Of a stretch of 60,211 bases of DNA, positions 10,182 to 20,984 are shown one piece after another (the stretch's first letter is position 1; the number at the start of each line of letters is the position of its first letter). The DNA lies in contig NZ_AODF01000039.1 of assembly GCF_000525875.1 (NCBI RefSeq), forward strand, positions 1 through 60,211, given 5' to 3'. Position numbers and translations under genes: made by a program. The stretch is from Listeria floridensis FSL S10-1187 (GTDB taxonomy: Bacteria > Bacillota > Bacilli > Lactobacillales > Listeriaceae). The notes under the pieces were generated by a model. The model saw only the letters and a program-made list of their open reading frames with translations, was not told where the DNA came from and ran no database searches.

Positions 10182-10838
10182 TTAATAAACATATTGATCT
10201 CGATTCTTGATACCGTTTAACACGCAGCCGACAATTGGTGTTTCAGCAAGCTGCATTTGTTTCAGTGCCAGTTTCGCACTCTCTCGAAGTGTCTTTGCCG
10301 CACGACAAACTAAAATAACACCATCTGCTTCTGAGGCAAGTACAAGCGCGTCTGAAACAATCGTTGCTGGTGGAGTATCAATAACAATTTGATCAAACTG
10401 TTCAGCTGCTTCTCTCAGCACAAGTTTCATTGCATTTGTTCCGAGTAGCTCATTTGGGTTTGGCGGCCTAGTTCCGCTTGCCAGAACAAACAAATGATCT
10501 ATCTCCGTTTTTCGAATGCCTTCCTTCAAACTAACTTCTTGCGTCAGTACAGCAGATAACCCGTCTACCGGTCCGCCTAGAAAAGTTCGATGAACAGTTG
10601 GCTTGCGCAAATCAGCATCGATTAGAAGTGTTCTTTTTCCTTGCTGAGCAAACGAAATGGCTAAATTTGCCGATATCGTCGATTTGCCGCTTCCAGCTTC
10701 AGGAGATGTGATCAGCAGTACTTTTAATTCACGTTTATCCACTTTAAAAAAAGAAATATTAGTACGAATGGTACGAATTTGTTCGGCAACAACAGAATCC
10801 GGATTCGTAAAAGTAATGGGTTTAGTTCTTTTTGCCAT
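10182..10838 (-). CDS. cpsD: Bacterial tyrosine kinase CpsD/CapB-like
   Basis: A 218-residue BY-kinase. Walker A SPEAGSGKST, Walker A' LLIDADLRKPT and Walker B IVIDTPP are all present, and the C-terminus ends in a short Tyr-containing tail (DQYVY) that would be autophosphorylated. It works with the membrane activator CpsC, encoded just upstream, to control chain length and output of the polysaccharide. The ATG overlaps the 3' end of the CpsC gene by 17 bases. No CpsB-type phosphatase gene is in the operon. Confidence 0.93.
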   Translation of the reverse strand: MAKRTKPITFTNPDSVVAEQIRTIRTNISFFKVDKRELKVLLITSPEAGSGKSTISANLAISFAQQGKRTLLIDADLRKPTVHRTFLGGPVDGLSAVLTQEVSLKEGIRKTEIDHLFVLASGTRPPNPNELLGTNAMKLVLREAAEQFDQIVIDTPPATIVSDALVLASEADGVILVCRAAKTLRESAKLALKQMQLAETPIVGCVLNGIKNRDQYVY

Positions 10839-11526
10839 TTTTTACCTCTCCTTTCATGTTCATCTCTGATACGACACCAAGTAGCGGAATATCTAAACAG
10901 TTTTGAATATCTTCCGCATCCTTGATTGAACGATCAAAGATCAGTCGAATAATCATAATGATAAAGCCGATAATAAGACCTAAAAAGAAAGATGCTATCA
11001 ATAAAATCATTTTTTTCGGTTTAATAGGTGCCTGATTCGGCATTGTTTTTGCATAAGATAAAATCGTAACATTGTTAATTTTCATAATGTTAGGTATCTG
11101 TTTTTTGAAAACTTCTGCCGTTTGATTCGCAATTAGGACAGCTTGTTTTGGATCAGCGTCTTGCGCTGTAATCGTAATCACTTGAGAATCTGCATTTGTA
11201 TCTACTTCAACAGAATCCGATAATCCCTGAAGCGTATAGCGATTTCCAAGTTTTGCTTTGACTTCCCCAAGAATCCGAGGACTTAAAATAATTGTTTTAT
11301 ACGTGTTGACTAGTTGTAAATTAGCTTGCACACTTTGTGCTTCAAGCGATGTTTCCCGTTCTGACTGATTGACTAAGATTTGCGCTCCACCCTTATAAAT
11401 AGGCGTCGCAAACCAAAATAAGTAAATAACCATGATACAAACCGCAGCTGTTGTTGAAAAAAGAATGACCCATTTATTCTTCTTTACGCCAGAGATTAAT
11501 TTGGATAAACTGATAACTTCTTCCAT
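10822..11526 (-). CDS. cpsC: Chain-length determinant / kinase activator CpsC (Wzz family)
   Basis: A 234-residue Wzz-domain protein with one membrane helix near residues 18-38 and a second near 170-193. The extracytoplasmic domain lies between them, and a PxxP-like segment (MPNQAPIKPKK) precedes helix 2. The cytoplasmic tail would activate CpsD. GGGAGG precedes the ATG at 11526. The start overlaps the end of the dehydrogenase gene by 31 bases, so expression is probably coupled. Confidence 0.9.
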   Translation of the reverse strand: MEEVISLSKLISGVKKNKWVILFSTTAAVCIMVIYLFWFATPIYKGGAQILVNQSERETSLEAQSVQANLQLVNTYKTIILSPRILGEVKAKLGNRYTLQGLSDSVEVDTNADSQVITITAQDADPKQAVLIANQTAEVFKKQIPNIMKINNVTILSYAKTMPNQAPIKPKKMILLIASFFLGLIIGFIIMIIRLIFDRSIKDAEDIQNCLDIPLLGVVSEMNMKGEVKNGKKN

Positions 11527-12839
11527 TGTTCCTCCCGATTTTTCTTTTTAAAAATTTGCTGAGCATTCAGCTTGCCAAACTTCGATAAGTCGCCTAAATT
11601 CAGACATTCTGCATCCTCAGGAACCTTCTGCACAACTCCTTTTGTATCGAGTATCACTTGCTCTGTCATCCCTACTAAATCCCCGCTGTCAAAACTTTCA
11701 TACTCGCTATGATCCGTTAAGACGAGCAGCAATTCACTATCACGCACCGCTTCAGCCAGATCCTGTTCTATCCAATCAAACTGATGCACATGCGGATCAT
11801 GCACAGCGACCTGATAAAAATCCTGCAACTGCTTCAAGATAATCAAAGCCGGGCTTTCTCGAATATCATCCACATTGCCTTTATAAGTAATCCCACAAAT
11901 CGTAATTTTGCATCCCAACTTTCCGCTGAGCAGTTCACGAACCTTAGAAACAATAAAAGCCGGCATGGATTGATTGACCTTGCGAGCCGTTTGAATAAGT
12001 GGAGAACGTTCTGGTGCTTTAGCCGCAATGAAGTACGGATCTACCGCAAGACAATGTCCGCCAACACCTGGACCTGGATCAAGCAAATGAACACGTGGAT
12101 GCTGATTCGCCATTTCGATAACATCCATTGCTTGGATATCGAGAGTATCACAAATTTTGACAAGCTCATTCGAAAGTGCGATATTCACATCTCGGTAGGT
12201 ATTTTCCATCAACTTTGCCATTTCCGCTGTTGCCGCCTTCGTTCCCATCAAATGCCCTTCGACAAAAGTCTGATAAACTTCAATTCCTTTTTGCGTGCAC
12301 GCTTCTGTTACACCGCCGATAATCCGATTGTTGTGCTTTAATTCATGCAAAATCTGACCCGGCAAAACCCGCTCCGGACAATGCACTAGAAAGACATCCT
12401 CGCCTATCGTAAAACCAGCTTGCTCAATGAGCGGTGCAATCTCATTTTCCGTTGCCTTTGGTTCAATTGTTGATTCAACAATGACCGTATTTCCCGTTTC
12501 AAGTAGCGGCAAAATACTTCCTAGCGCTTCAATTACGAGAGACAAATCACAGCTTTTACTAGCATTATTCAAATTTGGAGTTGGGACAGACAAAATAAAA
12601 ACATCTGCCTTTTCTGGAATTGTACGCGCTTTGAAGTTACCGCTGTTAACCGCTTCTTGCAAAGCTTCTTCTAAGCCCGGCTCCTCAATGTGCAGCATCC
12701 CGCGATTCAACTTTTGAACAACATCTTGCTTAACATCCACCCCAACAACCATTTGATCGTGATTTGCAAACATCACCGCAGTTGGAAGGCCGATGTAGCC
12801 TAAGCCAATCACTTCAATTTTCAATTTCATCCTCCTCAT
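11496..12839 (-). CDS. wecC: UDP-N-acetyl-D-mannosamine dehydrogenase
   Basis: A 447-residue UDP-sugar 6-dehydrogenase. It has an N-terminal Rossmann motif (VIGLGYIGLPTAVMFA), the glycine-rich segment GPGVGGHCLAVDPYF with the catalytic Cys, and the C-terminal NAD/UDP domain (ICGITYKGNVDDIRESPAL). It should oxidise UDP-ManNAc to UDP-ManNAcA in two NAD-dependent steps. The matching 2-epimerase is not in this window. The start ATG sits in TAATG with the preceding lipoprotein stop; a GAGGAGG a few bases inside is too close to serve the next ATG. Confidence 0.9.
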   Translation of the reverse strand: MRRMKLKIEVIGLGYIGLPTAVMFANHDQMVVGVDVKQDVVQKLNRGMLHIEEPGLEEALQEAVNSGNFKARTIPEKADVFILSVPTPNLNNASKSCDLSLVIEALGSILPLLETGNTVIVESTIEPKATENEIAPLIEQAGFTIGEDVFLVHCPERVLPGQILHELKHNNRIIGGVTEACTQKGIEVYQTFVEGHLMGTKAATAEMAKLMENTYRDVNIALSNELVKICDTLDIQAMDVIEMANQHPRVHLLDPGPGVGGHCLAVDPYFIAAKAPERSPLIQTARKVNQSMPAFIVSKVRELLSGKLGCKITICGITYKGNVDDIRESPALIILKQLQDFYQVAVHDPHVHQFDWIEQDLAEAVRDSELLLVLTDHSEYESFDSGDLVGMTEQVILDTKGVVQKVPEDAECLNLGDLSKFGKLNAQQIFKKKNREEQWKKLSVYPN

Positions 12840-13321
12840 TATTCACTTTTTTGGGGTAAAGTAAGAGTCCACTTGCTCAATTCTTTCGCTTTTGTTTTAC
12901 TATTTTTGACCACAACAGGCTTGTAAACTAGTTCCAACTTTTTACTAGCATCCTTATCAATAGAAAAAATCACACTGCCTTCAGCAGATTTATCTACCGC
13001 AACCTCTGTCCCAATATTGTTGGCAGTCGGCTCCACGTGATACTCTTTCTTCGCCTTTTTGTCTTTCAGAATAAAATCGCCGCCGCCAATTCCGAACTTT
13101 GAATTGGAATGATTTGTCACCTTCATGTTAACGCGCAGCATGTCATGGCGCCCTTTCCCGTCCTCAGTTCGTTTTACATTCTTGATTTTCATATCAACAT
13201 TCTTCACAGTTTTAGTCGCATAAGTCGGCTTTTCATCCGCTTTATTAGGGTCATCAATGGAACAAGCCCCTAGCGAAAAAACAAGTACAACGAGTATCAA
13301 AGCAAACATCCGTTTTTTCAT
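12839..13321 (-). CDS. DUF4352-like lipoprotein
   Basis: A 160-residue lipoprotein. The signal peptide begins MKKRMFALILVVLVF and the lipobox is LGAC. The mature part is a compact beta-rich domain of the DUF4352 kind (MRVNMKVTNHSNSKFGIGGGDF-like strand, then DKSAEGSVIFSID). The ATG at 13321 follows AAGGAAGG; the open frame upstream of it is not used. It is the first gene of the polysaccharide operon, directly before wecC, and may be an extracellular accessory factor. The function is not known. Confidence 0.75.
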   Translation of the reverse strand: MKKRMFALILVVLVFSLGACSIDDPNKADEKPTYATKTVKNVDMKIKNVKRTEDGKGRHDMLRVNMKVTNHSNSKFGIGGGDFILKDKKAKKEYHVEPTANNIGTEVAVDKSAEGSVIFSIDKDASKKLELVYKPVVVKNSKTKAKELSKWTLTLPQKSE

Positions 13322-13342
13322 TTTGATCTTCCTTCCTTTATT

Positions 13343-13392
13343 GATAGTTGGATTGTCTTGGGAGAAGTCCATCCCCCAAGACAATCACTATC
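13343..13392 (-). terminator. Strong hairpin between surface-protein gene and polysaccharide operon
   Basis: A perfect 12-bp stem (13351-13362 with 13375-13386), extended by GATAG/CTATC flanks, lies directly after the surface-protein stop codon. It is not followed by a T tract on the minus strand. It may therefore be a weak terminator or an RNA processing/stability element separating the two transcription units. Confidence 0.55.
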
Positions 13393-13393
13393 G

Positions 13394-16300
13394 TTATTTA
13401 ATCGTAACGCCTTTTGTATCGACTGATTGATTTGATGCCGTATATGCTACAACTTCCACCCGATCAGTATTCGATGTAATTTTATCTTTTGCATAGTATT
13501 TAAAGTTTCCACCTGCTTGTACAGCAACTGCCATATACTCTTTGCCATTTACTTTCAGCGCAACTTTGGCAACTTTACCTGCATAAATTCCACTGATCCA
13601 GCTGTCTTTTCCAACCGTATAGACATTCACACTAATTGACCCAGTTTCATCTTGGCCTGCTGCTTTTAGCGGTACCGCTTTTTCACTTAGCAATGCTCCT
13701 TTTTCGTCAAAAAGAAGTACAGAAACTTGATCCGTTGCTTTAGAAATTTTATCTTTTGCATAATATTGGAACGTGTTATTTACGCCAACATTTACAGGAG
13801 AATAACTTGTACCATTTACCTTGATCGAAATTTGTTTAGCATTACCGCTATAAGTTCCTTTGATAAATCCATCCGTACCAATTACAAAATTGTTTACTGT
13901 TTCAATTTTACTGCTTTCTTTTTCTCCAGTAACAATCACAACAACTTTTGTATCAACTAATTGACCTGTACTGCTATAAGCAAGCACTTTTACATCATCA
14001 GAAGCCGCTTTAATCTTATCTTTTGCATAATATTGGAACTGAGAATCATTTACAACATTCACTGCCGTATAGATTTTTCCATTCACTTCCAAAGCAATTG
14101 TTTTTACATCACCTACATAAATCCCTTTAACAAAACCGTCTTTTCCTATAGTGAAATCACTTGGTGTGATCTTGCCTAGCTCTGTATGAGAAGCTGATAC
14201 CTTAACTGTTTTAGTATCAACTAAGTTTCCTGCTCCATCATAAGCATAAACTTTCACAACATCTGTTGTATTCTTAATCTTATCTTTCGCATAATACTGG
14301 AAGTGTGTAGCGTCAGTAACGTTTACTGACATATATTTCGTTCCGTTCACTTCTAGCGCTACTTGTTTTACATTACCAACAACTGTTCCAGTGACAAAAC
14401 TATCATTTGCCATATAATACTCATTTGGAGTAATACTTCCGCCACCTTCATGCGAAGCCACAATTTTAACCGACTTAGTATCAGCAAGTGCACCTGCCGC
14501 ATTATAGCCTAAAACTTTAACATCATCAGAAACACTCTTAATCTTATCTTTCGCATAGTATTGAAAATGTGATGAATCTGCTACATTCACTGGTGCATAT
14601 GCTTTTCCGTTAACTTGAAGCGCAATTGTTTTAATACTTCCAGTGAAGGTTCCTGATACGAAACTGTCATCAGCAAGCGAGTATTCCGCAGGCGTAAGAT
14701 TTCCTTTCATATCACTAGCATCTGTAAGTGGCACTTGAACCCGTGAAATTTCTTTTCCTTCTGAGTTATAGCCCACTAATTCAACTTTATCAGTTTTAGC
14801 TTTGATCTTATCTTTCGCATAATACTGCAAACTACCGTTGCTTCCAACTGGCACACGACCATATTCTTTGCCATTTACAAAGATACCAATTTTACTTACA
14901 GCACCTGTGTAACTACCTTTAACGTAAGCATCCATACCAACTACAAATGGATCTGCTTTTACAGTACCTTTAAGAACTGAACCATCCACAATGTTTACTT
15001 TCACAGTTTGCAAGACTTTACCATTGCTGCTGTAACCAATCATCTTAGCATCGTCAGTTAGTGCTAAAATTTTATCTTTCGCATAGTATTGGAAAACGCC
15101 GTCTTTCACATTGACCATTTGATATGATTTACCGTTTACCATTAAGTTTACTTTTGTAATATCACCCGTAAAGCTTCCATTTAGCCAGTTATCATAGCCC
15201 AAATAGAATGTGTTAACCGCGATAGAGCCGTTTAAGCTTTCTACTGTAACTTGAATTGTTTTCGTTACAACATTGCCATCTTTATCCGTTACTGAATATG
15301 TGACATGATAAGTTCCAGCCAAGTTTGTATTAACGTCGTTGCTTACAACTTTGATTTGACTTGTCAAATTACCATCTTCGCTATCCGTTGCAGTTACGCC
15401 ATCTAGAGGATTAAAAGTATCCCCAATTTGAAGTGTTTTATCATTTGCTGTAATAACAGGTTTATGATTAGAGCCAACTGTTACTGTTTTTGGTGTGCTT
15501 TCTTTTCCATTAGTTCCAGTTTGTGTTACATCTATTTTTTGTCCTTCTTGTTGTGCTGGGATTTTAATTGTAAAATCTCCGTTAGAATCTGCTTTACCTG
15601 TTACTTTAGATCCATTAGGTAAAGTAACGGTTACGTCATTTCCAGGTTCTGCTTTACCCGTTACTTGAGTATCGCCAGCTTTAATAGTGTTTACTGCAGG
15701 AGCATCAGGAACTCTTAGATCTTCCTGAATTTTTGTGCGTACACGGATACTATCTGTTAGACCGTTTGTTTGTTGTGCATAAACAAATTGATCTTTCTTC
15801 AAAATTACGCCCGAAGGAACATCAAGTGACCATTTCCCATCAGCATTTACTGTTGTTTGAGCAGTTGTTCCATCTGGGAAAGTTACAATGATAGTATCAT
15901 CTGCAATCCCAGTACCACTGACTTTTTTTATTGCTCGTATAGATTTCATCAACTGTTGGAGCTGCTACACTAGCTTCTGCCACAGTAGAAACCCGTGAAT
16001 AGTTAAATAAGTCGAAACCAGCAATATTTTGACCAGCTGGGGAACCGCTATAATAATCTACGACTGTATCGCCCACTTTATAAGAAAGCGGAATAGTCAC
16101 TAGATTAACATCTTCCCAATTACTCGTTGGTGTTTTTGACCAGTCTGATTCGTGACCCCATGCATAGATTTGTGGCATATTGTTGATCTGAACTCTCGAC
16201 CGGTAAGCATCGTTATCATTTAAACGTCCTCTAATAATATGTCCTTTTTTAGAACGATTTCCTTGTCTAAAATCAAAGTAGCGAACTCCGTTTAATACCA

Positions 16301-18233
16301 ATTTGGAGTTATCCCCTCCAGTTAAATCAAACACCTTCTCAGATTGATTGGATAATGTCTCTACATAAATTTTAGAATCTTTTTCAAATGTTACAATACC
16401 ATTCGCTTGAATCGCTGGATTATTACCATTACCTGATGCAGCACGTACATTGAAGATAGATTCAGGTTGAACATTTACTGAACCGGTTGTTTGAACCCCA
16501 ATATTAGTAGCATCAATCTTGATGTTAGACCCCTTTTTACCAAGCAAATTTGAAGAGAAGCCTCCATCTTGGAAAATACCTAATGTAGCATTGACATGGA
16601 GATTTGATTTTTCTCCAACTAAAATATCAGAAGCATAATTAGAACTAAAACCTCTATCCGTTAGTGCAGTTACATTAATATTATTATTTGCCCCAAAAAT
16701 AGTGTCACTTACTGTATCAATTCCGATACTGGAATTAGATTTCACATCAAGATTGACATTTGAATCTGTTTGTAATCCATTGCCTGATGTATTTCTCAAT
16801 GAAATACCTTGATTATAAGAAACTATTTTCGCCTCTGTTGATTTACCCAATGTTAAACCACCAGCCGATACACCTTGTCCCGATGAACTATTTAAGTTCA
16901 AAGCTGCTTCACTGCCGACATCAACTTGAGCTACACCATCCGCATAGATTGAATTGGATTTAGATGTGATATCAACGTTCGTATTATCCCCAAAAGAAAC
17001 CGGTCCATTTGACCATATTCCATTGTTAGTTGCTGATTTAATTATGATATCAGCTTTTTCAGATGCCGGTTTTTCTTGATTAGAAATCGTACCAAACCGT
17101 ACACCAGAATTACCTGTTCTAATACCAATATTGTAAGTTTCAAGACTCACACTAGTTCGATCTCCAAAACTCACCTGACCATCCGTGTAGATCCCAAAAT
17201 TCGTGTTACTCTTAAAGTTTATATTAGAATCTTGACCTACCGAAATGTATCCTCTATTTCTTGAGTTTAATGCTGTACCATCACCTGTTGCTTTGAGGTA
17301 TACCTTATCACCAATCTTAATATTACCAGCGACATCAATGCCGTTACCAATATCTCCAGAAGCAAGAGTAAGATTAGAACCATTATTTATCCGAATCGAA
17401 TTTGCTCGAATCGAACCGTATTTTGAAGTAGAAGCCACATTTACATTTTCCCCAAAAACAAGATCACTTGTATTGGCATCAAATGCATAGCCTCTACTGG
17501 AGGACATATTAATTGATGCGTTATTTCCAACTTCTGCTATACCCTTATTATTGATTACAATCGCACTATTTGTTGCTTCTAAACGCTCAATTGAAGCATC
17601 ATCTTCAATTCTAAGTTTTGATACTTGAATTGCATTATTTTGTGTACTGACAAATTGGTTGCTTGCACCAGCAACAGACATGCTGAGTGCTCCGTCCCCG
17701 CCAATTACATATCCACGTATTTGGACATTATCAATAATGTTTAATGTTGGTGATGTTGAACCATTGAAACCTGTAAAAATTGGATTTGATCCATTATTTG
17801 TCATAACCACATCTTTTAAATCAATAATAGATGTTGATTTCATCCGGATTTTATAAGTAGATTGACTAATTGTATAGCCATTCCCTTCAATCCTTACATT
17901 TTTATTTACAATCACATCGCTAGTAACATTGATATCACCTGTTAAAACAATATAATTTGTTAAGCCGTCCTCTAAAGCAGCCTTTAACTGTGGAAATGTT
18001 GAAACCTCAGTTTTAATCTTTGTTGCTCCATCCGGAAGAGCTAAGTCTGCCGGTTGCACATTAAAAGGTTTTTCTGTATTTACTGCTTTGTTAACATCTG
18101 TATTTGCTGCTTTAGGTAGTGCTTCAGATGCTAGAGCATTGACTGGTAAAACGGCCGCAAACTGACCGCAGACAATCATTGCAGCTAGTGCTGTTTTTAG
18201 CCCCTTGCTCGTGTTCTTGTGTTTGTTACTCAC
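13394..18233 (-). CDS. Large secreted adhesin-like protein: pectate-lyase-like domain plus Ig-like repeats (frameshifted in this sequence)
   Basis: One 1612-residue protein once a single base is removed from the seven-T run at 15923-15929 (TSNKKVSGTGIADDTIIVTF across the join). Order: signal peptide (about 1-36); a long right-handed beta-helix of the pectate-lyase-like adhesive type (about 60-750); Big_6-like modules; one DUF5011-like module (about 940-1015); then seven tandem Ig-like modules each carrying a YYAKDKI motif. It starts with GTG at 18233 after GGGAAGG. There is no LPXTG, GW or other cell-wall anchor; the protein ends right after the last module, so it is secreted or held non-covalently. 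It lies 72 bases upstream of the polysaccharide operon and 113 bases downstream of a PrfA-like regulator, on the same strand. Confidence 0.85.
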
Positions 18234-18346
18234 TTTTTATTCCTTCCCTTCTTACATCTGATAGTTTTCTCTACTTTATCCTTTCTATAAATTAAGGTTT
18301 TTTTACGGGATACCTTTAAACCCATATTCTCAGATTGATCCGATAG

Positions 18347-19066
18347 TCAAATTTCACAAACCATTTCACCTAATTTTTCTTCATCAAAGATCATACCTGA
18401 CTTTCTTCTTTGTATTATTTTCTTATTCTCCCAATTATTTAAAACAATCGTTATACTTGCAGGGCTTGCTCGTAATCCCTCAGCCAGCATATATTGTTTA
18501 ATACTGCTTGGTATGGTAATTACACCATCTTTACTTGTCGAAAGAATCTTCCCCCAATTAATAATTAGATAGGCTAGTCTATTTTCCAAATTTATATTAA
18601 CCATTTCATACAAGTCGCTTAAATGCTTATATCTTTCAGTCTGCTCTAAGAAAATCTCAGAAAAAAGTGTCGGGTGTACATAAAAATGATTTAAAAAGTA
18701 CTCTCGATCAACCCTAAAAACTTTACACTCATTGACCGCGGTCAACAGCCATTTTTTAATGTACATATTCGGATTGTGTTCGTACAAGCCAATTAGAAAA
18801 TTCACCCCTATTAAATCAATAACCGTGTATTTATGTTGTCCCGCTTGAACTTTCAACAACGCATTTCCTTCCATCAAGATGTATACACATTCGCCATTAA
18901 ATGTGATATCTTCTCCGGGTGTATATATTTCTTCTGTCGTATATTGAGCTGCTAAACCTGGTTCTTGGGTGAGAAAATATCTCCACTCAGGATAACTTTC
19001 TACATACACTCGCCTCACCTCCTTTATTAGTTTAACCCAATTATTTTGTTCGAAAATCATGGACAA
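18347..19066 (-). CDS. PrfA-like Crp/Fnr-family transcription regulator
   Basis: A 239-residue regulator with an N-terminal cyclic-nucleotide-binding-like beta-roll (about residues 30-125), a dimerisation helix (FLEQTERYKHLSDLYEMVNINLENRLAYLIINW) and a C-terminal winged helix (SIKQYMLAEGLRASPASITIVLNNWENKKII). Listeria genomes carry several such PrfA paralogues, often beside surface-protein genes. The first in-frame ATGs are at 19066 and 19060. It probably controls the secreted protein gene directly downstream, but no PrfA box (TTAACANNTGTTAA) was found nearby. Confidence 0.85.
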   Translation of the reverse strand: MSMIFEQNNWVKLIKEVRRVYVESYPEWRYFLTQEPGLAAQYTTEEIYTPGEDITFNGECVYILMEGNALLKVQAGQHKYTVIDLIGVNFLIGLYEHNPNMYIKKWLLTAVNECKVFRVDREYFLNHFYVHPTLFSEIFLEQTERYKHLSDLYEMVNINLENRLAYLIINWGKILSTSKDGVITIPSSIKQYMLAEGLRASPASITIVLNNWENKKIIQRRKSGMIFDEEKLGEMVCEI

Positions 19067-19410
19067 TAAAAAATTCTGTTCAATATAAGTCTTTTTTGTG
19101 AACTTTACTATTAATTTGATTGTATAAATCCAATTAATATCATTTGATCAATTCATTTCATAAAATTTTATTCATATTCATCACACTAAGATGTTACTAT
19201 TTCATCTTAAAACACCTGCAAAACTATTGTTTTTTTCTTTTTTTTCTTTTTTTTGGAAAAAAAAAAAGCAAATCGCTCAAAAATAAAATTCCCGTATAAA
19301 AAAGGTATTATTGTAGTACAAAAAGAGCATTTTTCGGGAAAAAATATTTATTCGTTCACTTTTCCGACACATTTTATGTTATATTGAGGAGAAATATGTA
19401 ACAGGCAAAG
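19067..19410. promoter_or_regulatory. Divergent regulatory region between the two regulators
   Basis: About 340 very AT-rich bases holding promoters for the Crp/Fnr-type gene (leftward) and the Mga-type gene (rightward). It includes a long T-then-A tract (about 19230-19269) that could fold or bend, and TTCCCG/CGGGAA arms about 45 bases apart (near 19290 and 19336). I cannot assign an operator. Confidence 0.4.
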
Positions 19411-20886
19411 GTGATTGATTTGGAATTTATTGATTTACTAAATAATAAGGATAGAAGAATGCTAATCTTGCTGCACGAGCTGGTAAAAAACGGTTCAATC
19501 AGTATAGATGAACTATTAGCAAGAATATCCGTAACAAAGAAAACGCTTTTGAAAACAGTGGATGAACTTAATCAGTTTGATCTTACCGACTCGAACAAAT
19601 CGATTATTCATATTGATAAAAACAGAATATACATCCTTGAGAACTTAAATCCAGCACTGCTCGTCCTATATAAAAAAGTTGTTCATCACTCTATTCCTTC
19701 TATAATTTTGACAAAGCTTTTTCATATGGAAACACCTTCCATTAACCAGCTAGCAGAAGAATGTGCCAGCAGTTCCGTTATCATCTATAAACAGATTAAA
19801 GCCTTAAATCGTTTTTTAGAGCTTTATGACATACAAATTAAACTTTCGCCGCTTCGCTTATCAGGAAGTGAGGAGCAAATCCGGTTTTTTTACAAACATT
19901 TCTTTTGGTACATTTTCCATGGAATTGATTGGCCTTTTAAAAATGTGACCGAGAGTGAGCTAACAAATTTGATCCAACTACAAGCGCCTTTTTTAATCCC
20001 TCCTAAATCAAACACGATCAAAGAAAGTATTCTTTTTGACATTGCGATCATCCTTTCTCGCAGGAGAAACCAACAATTTATCTCCAGACAAATTACCTAT
20101 TATCCTGATAGCCCGCTAAACAAAGTCATTTATTCTGCTGGATCATTCCAAAATATCGATTCTCCAAAAACGTATCACTTCTTAGAGAAGTCCTATTCAA
20201 TGGCATTACTTGAAACCGATTCACCAGTTAGTGACGAGCCCAGCCTTATGCAAGAAATGCTGTTTTTTTATCAGCAAGAAGACAGCACTTTTTACCGGAT
20301 GATGATGACATTAATGGAAATTTTTAGAGAAAAACTAACAAAGAACGACTTTCAAAAAATCGATATTATTCCGTTTAAAATGAAGATTATCCGGCTATTC
20401 TTTCGCATTTTTTACTTTAAAGGAGAGAAAAATTCTTTATTTCCTTTTTTAAACGAAGAAGAAACTGAAAATAGCTTTTTGACCCATTTACTTGAGTTTT
20501 CTATTGTACGCTTGCTACATTCTTTTCCAGAACTAGATAAAAATGCTCAAATTCTTTATACTCGCCTAAAAACTTTGTTATCTAGCAACCTTTCTTTCAC
20601 AAGCTACCTTCCTACAGTAACGATCTTGCTTGATATTGACACCGAACCGCTCCGCGAGCATATCAGTCATCAAATTCAATCTCTTGATTACAATTGTATT
20701 TTTTTAGATCATCCCAGTATTTCTGCAGAATGTGATTTACTGATTTCGAACTCCATTTTACCGAGTATTGAATGCGATGAAGCTTTTATCTTCTCTCATA
20801 AAAAACTGACAAATTATGACTGTACTTTACTTAATCAAAGATTAGCTCAGATAACTAAAACCAAAATAGACAATATTCAGATGTAG
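19411..20886 (+). CDS. Mga-type helix-turn-helix regulator
   Basis: A 491-residue protein resembling Mga/AtxA virulence regulators. It has two N-terminal winged-helix/HTH regions (about residues 12-60, SIDELLARISVTKKTLLKTV, and 75-125, SINQLAEECASSSVIIYKQI), a helical PRD-like middle, and a C-terminal EIIB-like region (VTILLDIDTEPLREHI). The frame opens with GTG at 19411, but the best ribosome binding site (AAAGGTGA, 19407-19414) would suit the TTG at 19420. It stands alone between the two large secreted-protein genes and is a reasonable regulator of one or both. Confidence 0.75.
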   Translation: MIDLEFIDLLNNKDRRMLILLHELVKNGSISIDELLARISVTKKTLLKTVDELNQFDLTDSNKSIIHIDKNRIYILENLNPALLVLYKKVVHHSIPSIILTKLFHMETPSINQLAEECASSSVIIYKQIKALNRFLELYDIQIKLSPLRLSGSEEQIRFFYKHFFWYIFHGIDWPFKNVTESELTNLIQLQAPFLIPPKSNTIKESILFDIAIILSRRRNQQFISRQITYYPDSPLNKVIYSAGSFQNIDSPKTYHFLEKSYSMALLETDSPVSDEPSLMQEMLFFYQQEDSTFYRMMMTLMEIFREKLTKNDFQKIDIIPFKMKIIRLFFRIFYFKGEKNSLFPFLNEEETENSFLTHLLEFSIVRLLHSFPELDKNAQILYTRLKTLLSSNLSFTSYLPTVTILLDIDTEPLREHISHQIQSLDYNCIFLDHPSISAECDLLISNSILPSIECDEAFIFSHKKLTNYDCTLLNQRLAQITKTKIDNIQM

Positions 20887-20984
20887 CAACCCCCTAAGCT
20901 TGCATTACGTTATGTTTTGACACTCCTATTTAGCGATGCTATATTTTTTGTAGATTCTTCAAAATAAAGGTAAAGGTAAAGGAT

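Noticed and set aside
19067..19410. PrfA box upstream of the Crp/Fnr-type gene
   Set aside because: No sequence close to TTAACANNTGTTAA was found in this gap.
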